A DNA stretch of 64,000 nucleotides from Litorivita pollutaquae (GTDB lineage: Bacteria > Pseudomonadota > Alphaproteobacteria > Rhodobacterales > Rhodobacteraceae), in contig NZ_KZ826481.1 in the NCBI RefSeq assembly GCF_003205515.1, forward strand, positions 1 through 64,000, in the 5' to 3' direction. Numbering within the stretch: position 1 is the stretch's first letter; each line of letters begins with the position of its first letter. A program made the translations under genes and the position numbers. The notes below the pieces were generated by a model. That model was not told the DNA's origin and made no database searches. It worked only from the letters and a program-made list of their open reading frames with translations. This document shows positions 42,329-51,308 of the stretch, in pieces.

Positions 42329-43630
42329 ATGACCCACCCCTTTGCCCAGCCCACTTCCCCGCTTCGCAATACATCGATGGCCGTGGCCCACGATGATCGC
42401 ACAGTGATGCGCCGCGCATCGACGCTTTTGGCAGTGGCGGCCCTGGGGCTTGCCGTGCTTATGGCGCTGCCGCGGATGGCCGCGGCGCAAGACCTCTTTG
42501 CCCCTGTTATCAAGGTCAATGACGCGGTGATCACCGGGTATGAATTGGAGCAACGCGCCCGGTTTTTGACGTTGCTGCGCGCGCCCGGCGATCCCAATGA
42601 ATTGGCCCGTGAGCAATTGATCGAAGACCGGCTGAAAATGTCTGTGGCCAAATCCGCCGGCATCACCGCGACTCCCGATCAGGTGATGGAAGGCATGGAA
42701 GAGTTTTCCGCCCGCGCCAATATGAATGCCGAGCAGTTCATTCGCGCGCTCGAAGGCGCCGGCGTGTCGGAACAAACCTTCCGCGCCTTTGCCGAATCCG
42801 GTCTCGTTTGGCGCGAATATGTCCGTGCACGCTTCGCCAGCCGCGTCTCGGTCTCCGAAGATGAATTGGACCGCGCCGAACGCGCGACCGCTGGATCGGA
42901 CGTGCGGGTGTTGCTGTCGGAAATCATCATGCCGGCCCCGCCACAAGAGGCCGCAGCCGTGCAAGCCCGGGCCGCCGAATTGGCGCGTCTGGAGGGAGAG
43001 GCCGCCTTTGCCTCTGCGGCGCGTCAGTATTCCGCTTCGGCCACCCGCTCGCGCGGCGGGCGTCTCGATTGGATGCCTTTGACAAAATTGCCGCCTGCGC
43101 TGCGTCCGGTGATCCTTGGCTTGGCCCCCGGACAGGTCAGCGCCCCAATCCCATTGAACGGTGCGGTGGCCTTGTTCCAGATGCGCGCCATTGAAGAAAC
43201 CGGCGTGACGCAACCTGAGTATTCGGCCATTGACTATGCCGCCTATTACATCCCCGGCGGGCGCAGCAGCGACGCATTGGCCGCAGCGGCCAAAATCAAA
43301 TCCCGCGTCGATACCTGTGATGATCTCTACGGCATTGCCAAGGACCAACCCGAAGACATTCTAGAGCGGGGCAGCAAGCTGCCCGCCGAAATTCCCTCCG
43401 ACATCGCGCTGGAGTTGGCCAAGCTTGACGACAACGAAGTGTCGACAGCCTTGACCCGCAGCGATGGTCAAACATTGGTGTTTTTGATGCTTTGCGGGCG
43501 TTCAACCGCGTTGACCGAAGGGATCGGTCGCGAAGAACTGTCGCTGCAACTCAAGAATCGCCGTCTTATCGCTTACGCCGAGGGTTTTCTTGCCGAGCTG
43601 CGCAGCGCCGCCCGCATTCGCGAGCAATGA
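42329..43630 (+). CDS. surA: SurA-like periplasmic chaperone / peptidyl-prolyl isomerase
   Basis: This protein has about 433 residues. After a signal sequence (LAVAALGLAVLMALPRMAAA) comes the SurA N-terminal domain (VIKVNDAVITGYELEQRARF), then one parvulin domain with SASATRSRGGRLDWMPL in the typical GGxLGW-like position. SurA escorts outer-membrane beta-barrels such as LptD through the periplasm. The start is uncertain: ATG at 42296 overlaps lptD without a ribosome binding site, and 42329 has GCAGGAC upstream. The stop overlaps pdxA (ATGA). Confidence 0.92.
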   Translation: MTHPFAQPTSPLRNTSMAVAHDDRTVMRRASTLLAVAALGLAVLMALPRMAAAQDLFAPVIKVNDAVITGYELEQRARFLTLLRAPGDPNELAREQLIEDRLKMSVAKSAGITATPDQVMEGMEEFSARANMNAEQFIRALEGAGVSEQTFRAFAESGLVWREYVRARFASRVSVSEDELDRAERATAGSDVRVLLSEIIMPAPPQEAAAVQARAAELARLEGEAAFASAARQYSASATRSRGGRLDWMPLTKLPPALRPVILGLAPGQVSAPIPLNGAVALFQMRAIEETGVTQPEYSAIDYAAYYIPGGRSSDALAAAAKIKSRVDTCDDLYGIAKDQPEDILERGSKLPAEIPSDIALELAKLDDNEVSTALTRSDGQTLVFLMLCGRSTALTEGIGREELSLQLKNRRLIAYAEGFLAELRSAARIREQ

Positions 43631-44622
43631 GCGCAGCCAAGACCACAGCCCCGGTGGCCATGACCTGCGGTGAACCGGCAGGTGTCGGGCCGGAATTGGC
43701 TGTGGCCGCCTGGCAAAGCCTCGGCGCGACATTGCCGTTTTTCTGGATCGGTGACCCCCGGCATCTGCCCGCAGGCACGGCCCTAAGTTTGATAGATGAT
43801 CCATCCGAAACCCCTGCCGCTTCCGCGCATGGTTTACCGGTTCTGGCCCATGAATTTGCCGGTGATGCACGGCGAGGCAGCGCAGATCCGGCCAATGCCC
43901 AAGGCGTGATTGACGTGATTGCCCGCGCTGTGGATCTTACCATGTCCGACGCGGCCTCGGCGATTTGCACCGCGCCGATTCACAAAAAGGCGCTCAAAGA
44001 CGGGGCCGGTTTCGCCTACCCCGGCCATACCGAATACCTTGCTGCGCTGGCCGGCCGCGACCGTGTGGTGATGATGCTGGCCTCACCGCAATTGCGCGTT
44101 GTGCCGGTGACGATCCACATCGCGATCAAGGACGTGCCGGTGGCCCTGAACCCGGCGTTGCTCACCGATACGATATTGATCACCCATGCGGCTTTGCGCC
44201 GTGATTTCGGCATTGCGCGCCCGCGCCTTGCCGTGGCCGGATTAAACCCCCATGCGGGCGAAGGTGGCGCGATGGGGATGGAAGAAATCGAGATGATCAC
44301 CCCGACGCTAGACGCGCTGCGCGGCCAAGGTCTCGATATTGCCGGGCCCCTGCCCGCCGATACGATGTTTCATGCCCCTGCCCGCGCCCGCTATGACGTG
44401 GCGATCTGCATGTATCACGACCAAGCCTTGATCCCGATCAAAACGCTAGATTTCGATCGCGGCGTCAATATCACCCTCGGATTGCCGTTCATCCGCACCT
44501 CGCCCGATCATGGCACCGCCTTTGATATCGCTGGCAAAGGCATTGCCAATCCCTCTTCGCTGATCGAAGCGCTTAAAGTGGCGGCTTCGATGGGGGCCGC
44601 CCGCGCGGCGGCCTCTGGATAG
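43627..44622 (+). CDS. pdxA: 4-hydroxythreonine-4-phosphate dehydrogenase
   Basis: This 331-residue NAD-dependent enzyme of pyridoxal 5'-phosphate synthesis (DXP-dependent route) begins with [15 protein letters not shown]. Conserved parts are [24 protein letters not shown] with metal-binding His, [11 protein letters not shown], and [15 protein letters not shown] with another metal His. It overlaps surA by ATGA and precedes rsmA, the same order as in E. coli (surA-pdxA-rsmA). Confidence 0.96.
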   Translation: MSAAKTTAPVAMTCGEPAGVGPELAVAAWQSLGATLPFFWIGDPRHLPAGTALSLIDDPSETPAASAHGLPVLAHEFAGDARRGSADPANAQGVIDVIARAVDLTMSDAASAICTAPIHKKALKDGAGFAYPGHTEYLAALAGRDRVVMMLASPQLRVVPVTIHIAIKDVPVALNPALLTDTILITHAALRRDFGIARPRLAVAGLNPHAGEGGAMGMEEIEMITPTLDALRGQGLDIAGPLPADTMFHAPARARYDVAICMYHDQALIPIKTLDFDRGVNITLGLPFIRTSPDHGTAFDIAGKGIANPSSLIEALKVAASMGAARAAASG

Positions 44623-44640
44623 GCGCCCGCGCCTCCCTTG

Positions 44641-44674
44641 TTTCTACTTTCCTCAAATATCCCCGCCGGAGGCC
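44641..44674 (-). repeat. Rhodobacteraceae-type intergenic motif
   Basis: Read on the minus strand it contains CCTCCGGCGGGGATATTTG and continues GAGGAAAGTAGAAA. It fills most of the pdxA-rsmA gap. Very similar short elements (GGCGGG, ATATTT, then a purine-rich tail) occur between genes in many Rhodobacteraceae as far as I remember. A weaker relative (AAATATCCCCCACCGGGG) lies at 52460-52477. Confidence 0.4.
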
Positions 44675-44702
44675 TCCGCCGCCCGCCAAGGAGCACCGCA
44701 AC

Positions 44703-45539
44703 ATGAGCGCAATCGACACGCTTCCTTCCCTCGCCCAAGTCATTAAAAACCATGGGCTTGATGCCCGTAAATCCCTGGGACAGAATTTTCTTCTGGATCT
44801 CAACCTCACATCCAAAATCGCCCGTATGGCCGGGGACTTGACCCAATGCGATGTTCTGGAAATTGGCCCCGGTCCCGGTGGGTTGACCCGCGGCCTGCTT
44901 GGCGAAGGCGCGCGGCGCGTGCTGGCCATCGAAAAAGATGCGCGCTGCATCCCCGCCTTAGCCGAGATCTCAGAGGCCTATGACGGACGGCTCACCGTGA
45001 TCGAGGGCGATGCGCTCGATATAAACCCGCTTGAACATCTGACGCCGCCGATCCGCATCGCTGCGAACCTGCCCTATAATGTCGGCACCGAATTGTTGGT
45101 GCGCTGGCTGACGCCGCCCGAATGGCCGCCCTTTTGGCAAAGTCTGACCTTGATGTTCCAACGCGAGGTTGCCAACCGGATCGTCGCAACCACCGGTTCA
45201 AAGGCCTATGGGCGGCTCGGCATTCTCGCGCAATGGCGGTGCGATGCGCAAATCGTCATGTCTTTGCCGCCCGAAGCTTTCACCCCGCCGCCCAAAGTGC
45301 ATTCCGCCGTGGTGCATCTCAACGCCCTGCCGGAACCGCGATATCCGGCCAAGGCAAAGCTGCTGGAACGCTGTGTTGCGATGGGGTTCAACCAGCGGCG
45401 TAAAATGCTGCGCGCCTCGCTCAAAGGGCTTGCGCCGGACATCGAGGACCGGTTGATCGCATCGGGGATCAAGCCCACAGATCGCGCCGAAAACGTCGAG
45501 TTGGAGCAATTTTGCGCCCTCGCGCGCACCTTGGAATAA
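44703..45539 (+). CDS. rsmA: 16S rRNA dimethyladenosine transferase
   Basis: This 278-residue SAM-dependent enzyme dimethylates two adjacent adenosines of helix 45 in 16S rRNA. Conserved parts are [10 protein letters not shown] (about 21-30), motif [14 protein letters not shown] (about 52-64), and motif [17 protein letters not shown] (about 118-132). AAGGAG precedes the ATG. It is the last gene of the lptF-to-rsmA run and is followed by a terminator near 45744. Confidence 0.97.
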   Translation: MSAIDTLPSLAQVIKNHGLDARKSLGQNFLLDLNLTSKIARMAGDLTQCDVLEIGPGPGGLTRGLLGEGARRVLAIEKDARCIPALAEISEAYDGRLTVIEGDALDINPLEHLTPPIRIAANLPYNVGTELLVRWLTPPEWPPFWQSLTLMFQREVANRIVATTGSKAYGRLGILAQWRCDAQIVMSLPPEAFTPPPKVHSAVVHLNALPEPRYPAKAKLLERCVAMGFNQRRKMLRASLKGLAPDIEDRLIASGIKPTDRAENVELEQFCALARTLE

Positions 45540-45743
45540 TCGGCCACCCCACCGCCTGTCTGCCATAATGAGCAATGTGCGCAGCGTCCCCTGCGGATCA
45601 CGGGGGTTGGCGCGGTCACCGCCGCAGGCAATGCGTGACGGCAAAGACATCGTAGACGAAGATGGGGCTGCGGCGCGATTTCCATTGCTGGGGCGCGGCC
45701 CAGAAACATCACCGGCGGCCAAAACCAATCGAATTTTGCAGAC

Positions 45744-45780
45744 AAAAATGCCCGCCGCGACGAACGCAGGCGGGCATTGT
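45744..45780. terminator. Terminator between rsmA and the DUF4167 gene
   Basis: AATGCCCGCC and GGCGGGCATT form a ten-pair stem with an eleven-base loop. On the minus strand TTTTTG follows. It ends the minus-strand DUF4167 gene about 20 bases downstream of its stop and may also act on rsmA from the other side. Confidence 0.8.
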
Positions 45781-45800
45781 TGTCCAAAGGGACACCTGCG

Positions 45801-46502
45801 TTATTCTGCGGCGTCTTTCGGATCGTTTTCAGCAGGCGCCGGCGCGGTATCGGCTTTTTTGGCGCGGGGTTTGCGCGGCGCACGTTTGGGTTTGCTTTCC
45901 GGCGTCTCGACCAGACCGCTATCAGCGGTATCTGCAGCAGGCGCGGCGACCACATCGGGTTGCGGTGCTGCGCCGGGATCGGTGATGAAAGCGGGCAATT
46001 CGTCTTGCGGAGCGGCGCGTTCGCGGCGCGGCCGGCGCTCTTTGCGCGACGATGTTTTGTTCCCATCCGCAGCATTCTCGGGGCTGGTCTGCTGTTCGCC
46101 CTCGCCTTGCTGCGTGTTTTGTTCTTGCTGGTTGTTGGCCTCGCGCTGTTCTGCGCGCTGACGGTCGCGTTCGGCATTTTGCCGGTCACGCTCGGCCTGA
46201 CGGTCACGATTTTCGCGCTCTTGCTGCTCGCGCCGTGCATCAATCTCTTTTTGTGCCGCACTCAGCAAACGCATGTAATGTTCGGCGTGTTGCTGGAAGT
46301 TTTCCGTCGCAACACGGTCATTGCTCAACTGCGCATCGCGGGCCAATTGGTTGTATTTTTCGATGATCTGGCTCGGCGTGCCGCGCACTTTGCCTTCGGG
46401 GCCGCTGCTATCGAAAACGCGGTTGACGATATTGACGCCCGACCGGTTGTTATTATTGTTCCGGTTGGATTTATTCCGCGAGCGGGATTTAGGAGATCTC
46501 AT
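45801..46502 (-). CDS. DUF4167 protein, probable RNA-associated
   Basis: This 233-residue protein consists of a short folded part inside low-complexity sequence. It begins with a basic Arg/Ser/Asn stretch (KSRSRNKSNRNNNNNRSG). The DUF4167 core follows (NRVFDSSGPEGKVRGTPSQI, about 27-46; KYNQLARDAQLSNDRVATEN). A highly charged Glu/Arg/Gln coiled-coil-like repeat follows, with a Lys/Pro/Ala-rich tail. The family is alphaproteobacterial and usually sits next to prmC and prfA, as here. Composition and context suggest a link to ribosomes or RNA, but no function is established. Confidence 0.85.
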   Translation of the reverse strand: MRSPKSRSRNKSNRNNNNNRSGVNIVNRVFDSSGPEGKVRGTPSQIIEKYNQLARDAQLSNDRVATENFQQHAEHYMRLLSAAQKEIDARREQQERENRDRQAERDRQNAERDRQRAEQREANNQQEQNTQQGEGEQQTSPENAADGNKTSSRKERRPRRERAAPQDELPAFITDPGAAPQPDVVAAPAADTADSGLVETPESKPKRAPRKPRAKKADTAPAPAENDPKDAAE

Positions 46503-46683
46503 TGTAAGCTGTCCAGCCTTATGCGTTTGGACGTCGCTGTGGCCCGGGGTGCGCAGGAGGCGCGGGTCATTCGGATGAGCGACAATTTGTGGCTTGGCGT
46601 CGGGAGGGATCGCAGAACCGCGTCCGCCGTCTCGACAGCCATAGAGTTAAACAGAGCGGGCGGACATGACAAGTGTTAAGTGA

Positions 46684-46713
46684 GGTTTTTGGCGCGATTA
46701 GCGCGAAAAAACC
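46684..46713. terminator. Large imperfect stem-loop downstream of prmC
   Basis: GGTTTTTGGCGCG, a short loop, then GCGCGAAAAAACC can pair with one bulge. The U-rich and A-rich stretches lie inside the stem, as in some bidirectional terminators. It lies about 75 bases past the prmC stop, between prmC and the DUF4167 gene. Confidence 0.45.
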
Positions 46714-46785
46714 GGGATAACTGCGCATATTCGGCGGTATTTCCCCCAACACCCCCCTCTCGCGGATGGCCCTATGGACCGCACG

Positions 46786-47673
46786 TCAGGGGGCCGTGGC
46801 TGAAACCGCACGGTCGCGTCCCTCAAGATCGGGCCAGATAGCGACATCGCGCCACCCCGACGCCGAGAGGATCGCCGCAACTTGCGGGCCTTGTTGCCAG
46901 CCCATCTCGACAATAAGCCGTCCGTTCGGATGCAGATAGCTGCCCGCTTGCGCCGCGATGATACGATAAGGGTCAAGCCCGTCGCCGCCCGGGGTCAGGG
47001 CCATCGCCGGGTCATGATCGCGCACCTCGCGGTCCAATTCGGCCATCTCTTCGGCGGCGATATAGGGCGGGTTGGAGACGATCAAATCGAACCGGCCCGT
47101 CACCGCATCGAACCAATCGCCATGCAGCCATTGCACACGGTCCACGACGCCAATGGCCGCCGCATTGGCGCGGGCCACATCAAGCGCAGGTTCTGAAAGA
47201 TCGACACCGACACCCTGTGCCTCACCGCGTTCGGCCAAAAGGCTCAGCAAAATACAACCCGATCCGGTGCCCAGATCAAGGATGCGCTCAAACGGTCGCT
47301 CAAGCGCCTTAGCCACGAGGGTTTCAGTGTCCGGACGCGGGTCCAGAACATCGGCTGTGACAATGAAATCATGGTTCCAAAACGCGCGTTTTCCAGTGAT
47401 TTTCGAGACAGGTTCTCCCAAGCTGCGGCGCGAAAGCGCGTCGGCATAGCACTGCATCAAAGCCGCGTCGAATGCTTCGACATCCAGCATCATCAACCGC
47501 GACGGTGTGATCCCTGCTGCATGGGCCAAAAGCGCGCGCGCATCCCTTTCCCGGTCATCGCCCAAGGCCGCGCGGCCGATGGCCAAGGCCATTGCCAAAG
47601 CCTGCGTCGGAGTTTGCGCAACAATCGGCCCGTGCCCCTTCCCGCTCTGCGGTGCGCTGCTGGTCCTAGCCAT
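46786..47673 (-). CDS. prmC: Release-factor glutamine methyltransferase
   Basis: This 295-residue SAM-dependent enzyme methylates the Gln of the GGQ motif in release factors RF1 and RF2. Motif I is [15 protein letters not shown] (about 132-146), and the substrate-binding motif is VSNPPYIA (about 197-204). It overlaps the end of prfA by eight bases, so enzyme and substrate are made together, a very common arrangement. The N-terminal 20 residues are less conserved. Confidence 0.96.
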   Translation of the reverse strand: MARTSSAPQSGKGHGPIVAQTPTQALAMALAIGRAALGDDRERDARALLAHAAGITPSRLMMLDVEAFDAALMQCYADALSRRSLGEPVSKITGKRAFWNHDFIVTADVLDPRPDTETLVAKALERPFERILDLGTGSGCILLSLLAERGEAQGVGVDLSEPALDVARANAAAIGVVDRVQWLHGDWFDAVTGRFDLIVSNPPYIAAEEMAELDREVRDHDPAMALTPGGDGLDPYRIIAAQAGSYLHPNGRLIVEMGWQQGPQVAAILSASGWRDVAIWPDLEGRDRAVSATAP

Positions 47674-48715
47674 TCATCGCGGCCAATTGTTCGGCCTGTG
47701 CATGGGCGGTCAACGCATCTATGATTTCGTCCAAATCCCCCCCCATTACCGCGTCGAGTTTATAAAGCGTCAGGTTGATGCGGTGATCCGTCATGCGCCC
47801 TTGCGGAAAATTATAGGTGCGGATCCGTTCGGAGCGATCGCCGCTGCCCACCTGACTTTTGCGGTCCGCAGAACGTTCGCCGTCGATGCGTTGTCGCTCC
47901 AGATCATAGAGGCGGGTTTTGAGCACCTGCATGGCAATTTCGCGGTTGCGGTGTTGGGATTTCTCGGACGAGGTGACCACAATCCCGGTGGGCAAATGGG
48001 TGATCCGCACCGCCGAATCTGTGGTGTTGACGTGTTGGCCGCCCGCACCGGAGGACCGCATCGTATCAATGCGGATGTCATTGGCGTTGACTTCGATATC
48101 GACATCTTCGGCTTCGGGAAGCACCGCAACTGTCGCCGCCGAGGTATGAATGCGCCCGCCGCTTTCGGTTTCCGGTACCCGCTGCACGCGGTGCACGCCG
48201 CTTTCGAATTTCAACCGCGCAAAAACATTCTCGCCTTTGATATGGCCGATCACTTCCTTGATGCCGCCCAGATCACTTTCCTGCTCTTCGATGATCTCGA
48301 ATTTCCAGCCGCGCGCTTCGGCATACCGTTGATACATGCGCAGCAAATCACCGGCAAAAAGCGCCGCCTCATCGCCGCCCGTGCCGGGGCGGATTTCGAT
48401 AATCGCAGGGCGGGCATCGGCGGCGTCTTTGGGCAAAAGCGCCAATTGCAACGCCGCCTCGGCATCGGGCAAGGCGCGCCTGAGCGCCGGCAATTCTTCT
48501 TCGGCCAATTCCTTCATATCCGGATCACCAAGCATTTCCTCGGCGCTTTCAATGTCAGCCAGCAATTGGCGATATTGATCGATTTGCTCGATCAGCGGGC
48601 GCAGGTCGGAATACTCCTTGGCCAGCTTGGCGATATCGCTGCTGCCTTCGGCCATCTGTGCTTCAAGAAACTGAAACCGCTGGGTGATCTGCTCTAATGT
48701 ATGTTGTGGAACCAT
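47666..48715 (-). CDS. prfA: Peptide chain release factor 1
   Basis: This 349-residue factor terminates translation at UAA and UAG. The peptidyl-transferase motif GGQ is in [14 protein letters not shown] (about 228-241). The stop-codon recognition tripeptide is PET (in [16 protein letters not shown]), a variant of PxT that I have seen in other alphaproteobacterial RF1 proteins. The length is slightly under the usual 355-360. It is first in the prfA-prmC pair. Confidence 0.97.
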   Translation of the reverse strand: MVPQHTLEQITQRFQFLEAQMAEGSSDIAKLAKEYSDLRPLIEQIDQYRQLLADIESAEEMLGDPDMKELAEEELPALRRALPDAEAALQLALLPKDAADARPAIIEIRPGTGGDEAALFAGDLLRMYQRYAEARGWKFEIIEEQESDLGGIKEVIGHIKGENVFARLKFESGVHRVQRVPETESGGRIHTSAATVAVLPEAEDVDIEVNANDIRIDTMRSSGAGGQHVNTTDSAVRITHLPTGIVVTSSEKSQHRNREIAMQVLKTRLYDLERQRIDGERSADRKSQVGSGDRSERIRTYNFPQGRMTDHRINLTLYKLDAVMGGDLDEIIDALTAHAQAEQLAAMNG

Positions 48716-48893
48716 GTGGGTCTGTCTCTTATCGCGGCGATTTGGTCAAGGGGGCTGTGTTGCGCAAGACGCGGTAACGCAAGACGTGGGCACATCAAAT
48801 GGCCGATGCCGCCTCACCGCAATAATGTCTACGCCTCAGGATCTTGCACAAATCGCACAGGGAATGGCGCGGGACCCTTTGCCCCGGAGGCCA

Positions 48894-49310
48894 TTACTGC
48901 CGCGCAAGGACCGACAACCATCCGTCGACGCGGGTTTTGTTGACCCCCATATCGGATTTTCCGAACCGCAGGCGGGAATAGATTTGCAACGTGTCGCCGA
49001 GCTGCCGCACCGTGACATAATCGGGAAACCCCCAGAGCTTTGAGCGGATGATATAGGTCACCATACCGTCTTCGACCGATCCGGCAAGAACCTGCGTGCG
49101 CGGGCCGGACATGATAATCCGGTCGAGCAACGATATGCCCTGCGGGCCGGTGGTGCCAATGCGGATGCAACCGCCGTCGAAATCCTGACGTTCCGCACCC
49201 TCGGGCATCTGGTGCCAACGGGCCGCGTCCGATGGAGCAAGCCGCACATAGACCGCGAACCCAATCGCGATAAGAGCAACAATAACAATGATGTACAGCA
49301 TGATCTTCAC
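48894..49310 (-). CDS. DUF1499 family protein
   Basis: This 138-residue protein has one N-terminal membrane segment (MLYIIVIVALIAIGFAVYV). A DUF1499 domain follows, with DRIIMSGPRTQVLAGSVED (about 63-81), ITYIIRSKLWGFPDYVTV-like strands, and the C-terminal RFGKSDMGVNKTRVDGWL. The family is widespread in proteobacteria and chloroplast lineages, without known activity. The GTG start overlaps the speB stop as GTGA, so it is translationally coupled to speB; ATG at 49301 is the alternative. Confidence 0.9.
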   Translation of the reverse strand: MKIMLYIIVIVALIAIGFAVYVRLAPSDAARWHQMPEGAERQDFDGGCIRIGTTGPQGISLLDRIIMSGPRTQVLAGSVEDGMVTYIIRSKLWGFPDYVTVRQLGDTLQIYSRLRFGKSDMGVNKTRVDGWLSVLARQ

Positions 49311-50269
49311 TTTCGATTATTATAGGCCCAAAGGCAAATCAGCTCCATCGCCACATGGGCGCCGGCCACGGCGGTGGCTCCGGAGGGGTCATAAGGCGGC
49401 GAGACCTCGACAACATCACCGCCGACCATATTGATCCCAGCCACATCACGCAGAATAATCGCCGCCTGACCGGAACTTAACCCGCCCCAGACCGGCGTTC
49501 CGGTGCCCGGCGCGGTCCCCGGGTCAAGGCAATCAATGTCAAACGTCACATAGGTCGGGCGATCCCCGAGAATGGATTTTATTTTCTGCGCCGCTGCTGC
49601 CGCGCCCCCCTCATGCACTTCGCGGGCATCAATGATATTCACCCCCAGAGTGTCATCATTATGGGTGCGAATGCCGACCTGAACCGAGGTCTGCGGATCA
49701 ATCAGCCCCAGCTTCACCGCCTTGTAAAACATGGTGCCGTGATCAATGCGGGACATATCATCATCAACCCAAGTGTCGGAATGCGCATCAAAATGCAGCA
49801 ATGACAGCGGCCCGTATTTATCGGCGTAGGCTTTGAGGATCGGAAAGGAAATATAATGATCCCCGCCCAAGCAGATGCTCGCGGCGCCCGCCTCCAATAT
49901 GCCCTTGATATGAGCAGTCAGCGCATCGGGGAAGGCCGCGACATTGGCGTAATCAAAGGCCAGATCACCATAATCAATCACGGCAAATTCGCTCAAAGGG
50001 TCAAAGCCCCAACCATAGGGCGGATCATAGGGTTGCAAGCTCGATGCCTCGCGGATGGCACGCGGGCCAAGACGGGTGCCAGGGCGATTGGTGACCGCTT
50101 GGTCAAACGGCACCCCCGTGACGGCAATGTCAACGCCGGTGAGGTCTTTGGTATATCTGCGCCGCAGAAAGCTGAGCGCGCCGCCAAAGGCATTTTCATA
50201 ACTCAATCCGCGTGCCTCATCCCGGGTAAAGGAATGATCTACTTGCGTTTTCGCGTCTTCCAGAGCCAT
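49307..50269 (-). CDS. speB: Agmatinase-like ureohydrolase
   Basis: This 320-residue member of the arginase/agmatinase family carries the three metal-binding motifs: GGDHYISFP (about 145-153), FDAHSDTWVDD (about 169-179) and SFDIDCLDP-type (TFDIDCLDPGTAPG, about 247-260). It probably hydrolyses agmatine to putrescine and urea, but guanidinobutyrase or proclavaminate-amidinohydrolase-like substrates are possible in this family. The ATG at 50269 is preferred to one eight codons upstream because of the AAGCAGG before it. It is coupled to the DUF1499 gene. Confidence 0.9.
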   Translation of the reverse strand: MALEDAKTQVDHSFTRDEARGLSYENAFGGALSFLRRRYTKDLTGVDIAVTGVPFDQAVTNRPGTRLGPRAIREASSLQPYDPPYGWGFDPLSEFAVIDYGDLAFDYANVAAFPDALTAHIKGILEAGAASICLGGDHYISFPILKAYADKYGPLSLLHFDAHSDTWVDDDMSRIDHGTMFYKAVKLGLIDPQTSVQVGIRTHNDDTLGVNIIDAREVHEGGAAAAAQKIKSILGDRPTYVTFDIDCLDPGTAPGTGTPVWGGLSSGQAAIILRDVAGINMVGGDVVEVSPPYDPSGATAVAGAHVAMELICLWAYNNRK

Positions 50270-50373
50270 CAAAACCTGCTTTCCATGCCACATTTTGCGC
50301 GCGCGCCCTCCCTATGGACATCCGGGGCTGCACGGCTACCCTGCCATCCAAACGCAATAAGGGAACCGCCGCA

Positions 50374-51234
50374 ATGCCTCAAACGCCCCCAACCGATCCG
50401 ACGTTCCGTCCCGAGCACAATCCACTGATTTTTGATCCCAAAGGCGGCATGCCGCGTTTGCGGGCGATCATGCGGGCGTTGCGTGATCCTGACCATGGGT
50501 GCCCTTGGGATATCGAGCAGGATTTCGCATCGATTGCCCGCTATACCATTGAAGAAGCCTATGAAGTCGCTGATGCGATCGAGCGCGGTGATATGAACGA
50601 GCTGAAAAAAGAGCTGGGGGATTTGCTGCTGCAATCAGTGTTTCACGCGCAGATCGCCGAGGATCAGGGGCTTTTTAACTTCGAGGATGTGGCCGATGGG
50701 ATCAGCGATAAAATGCTCGCCCGCCACCCGCATGTTTTTGGCAATGAAAGCCGCGACAAATCCGCCGCGCAGCAGACCCGCGATTGGGAGGCCATCAAAG
50801 CCGCCGAGCGCGCACAAAGCGGCGCAGCCGGTGCGCTTGATGACGTGGCGCTTGGCCTTCCGGCCTTGATGCGGGCGGAAAAATTGCAAAAACGGGCGGC
50901 GCGGGTCGGGTTCGATTGGCCCGATATTGCCGATGTCACCGATAAAATCGTCGAGGAAGCGCAGGAATTGGCCGAGGCACGCGAGCGCCTCACCCAAGTT
51001 GAAATCGAAGAAGAATATGGCGATCTGTTGTTTGTGATGGCCAATCTCGGGCGGCATCTTGGCCTTGATCCCGAGGTGGCATTGCGCGCCGCCAATGACA
51101 AGTTCACCCGCCGGTTTCGCGGCGTCGAAGCGAAATTGGCCGAGATTGGCAAAACCCCGGCACAATCCGACCTTACTGAGATGGACGGGTTTTGGGACGC
51201 GGTAAAGCGCGAAGAGAAATCTGACAAGACATGA
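50374..51234 (+). CDS. mazG: Nucleoside triphosphate pyrophosphohydrolase MazG
   Basis: This 286-residue protein has two MazG domains. The N-terminal one has GGMPRLRAIMRALRDPDHGCPWD (approx. 24-46; catalytic half with YTIEEAYEVADAI and ELKKELGDLLLQ). The C-terminal one has IVEEAQELAEA and EEEYGDLLFVMANL. It hydrolyses NTPs to NMP and pyrophosphate and clears abnormal nucleotides. The length matches the full E. coli-type two-domain form (about 260-280). AAGGGA lies before the ATG. Confidence 0.96.
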   Translation: MPQTPPTDPTFRPEHNPLIFDPKGGMPRLRAIMRALRDPDHGCPWDIEQDFASIARYTIEEAYEVADAIERGDMNELKKELGDLLLQSVFHAQIAEDQGLFNFEDVADGISDKMLARHPHVFGNESRDKSAAQQTRDWEAIKAAERAQSGAAGALDDVALGLPALMRAEKLQKRAARVGFDWPDIADVTDKIVEEAQELAEARERLTQVEIEEEYGDLLFVMANLGRHLGLDPEVALRAANDKFTRRFRGVEAKLAEIGKTPAQSDLTEMDGFWDAVKREEKSDKT

Positions 51235-51248
51235 GCCATTTGGCATTG

Positions 51249-51272
51249 ACCCGACAAAAATAGTCGGGTTTA
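51249..51272 (+). terminator. Stem-loop after mazG
   Basis: ACCCGAC and GTCGGGT form a seven-pair stem with an A-rich seven-base loop, followed by TTAA. It is a weak intrinsic terminator or attenuator between mazG and the iron-binding protein gene. Confidence 0.5.
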
Positions 51273-51308
51273 AGGCAGGCAACAGCAATACTCAAAATGA
51301 GGTTTCTC

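Noticed and set aside
47666-48715. PET instead of PAT/PVT in the RF1 stop-codon motif as a sign of changed codon reading
   Set aside because: The motif is PxT, and this variant appears common in alphaproteobacterial RF1; no recoded stops were seen in the window.
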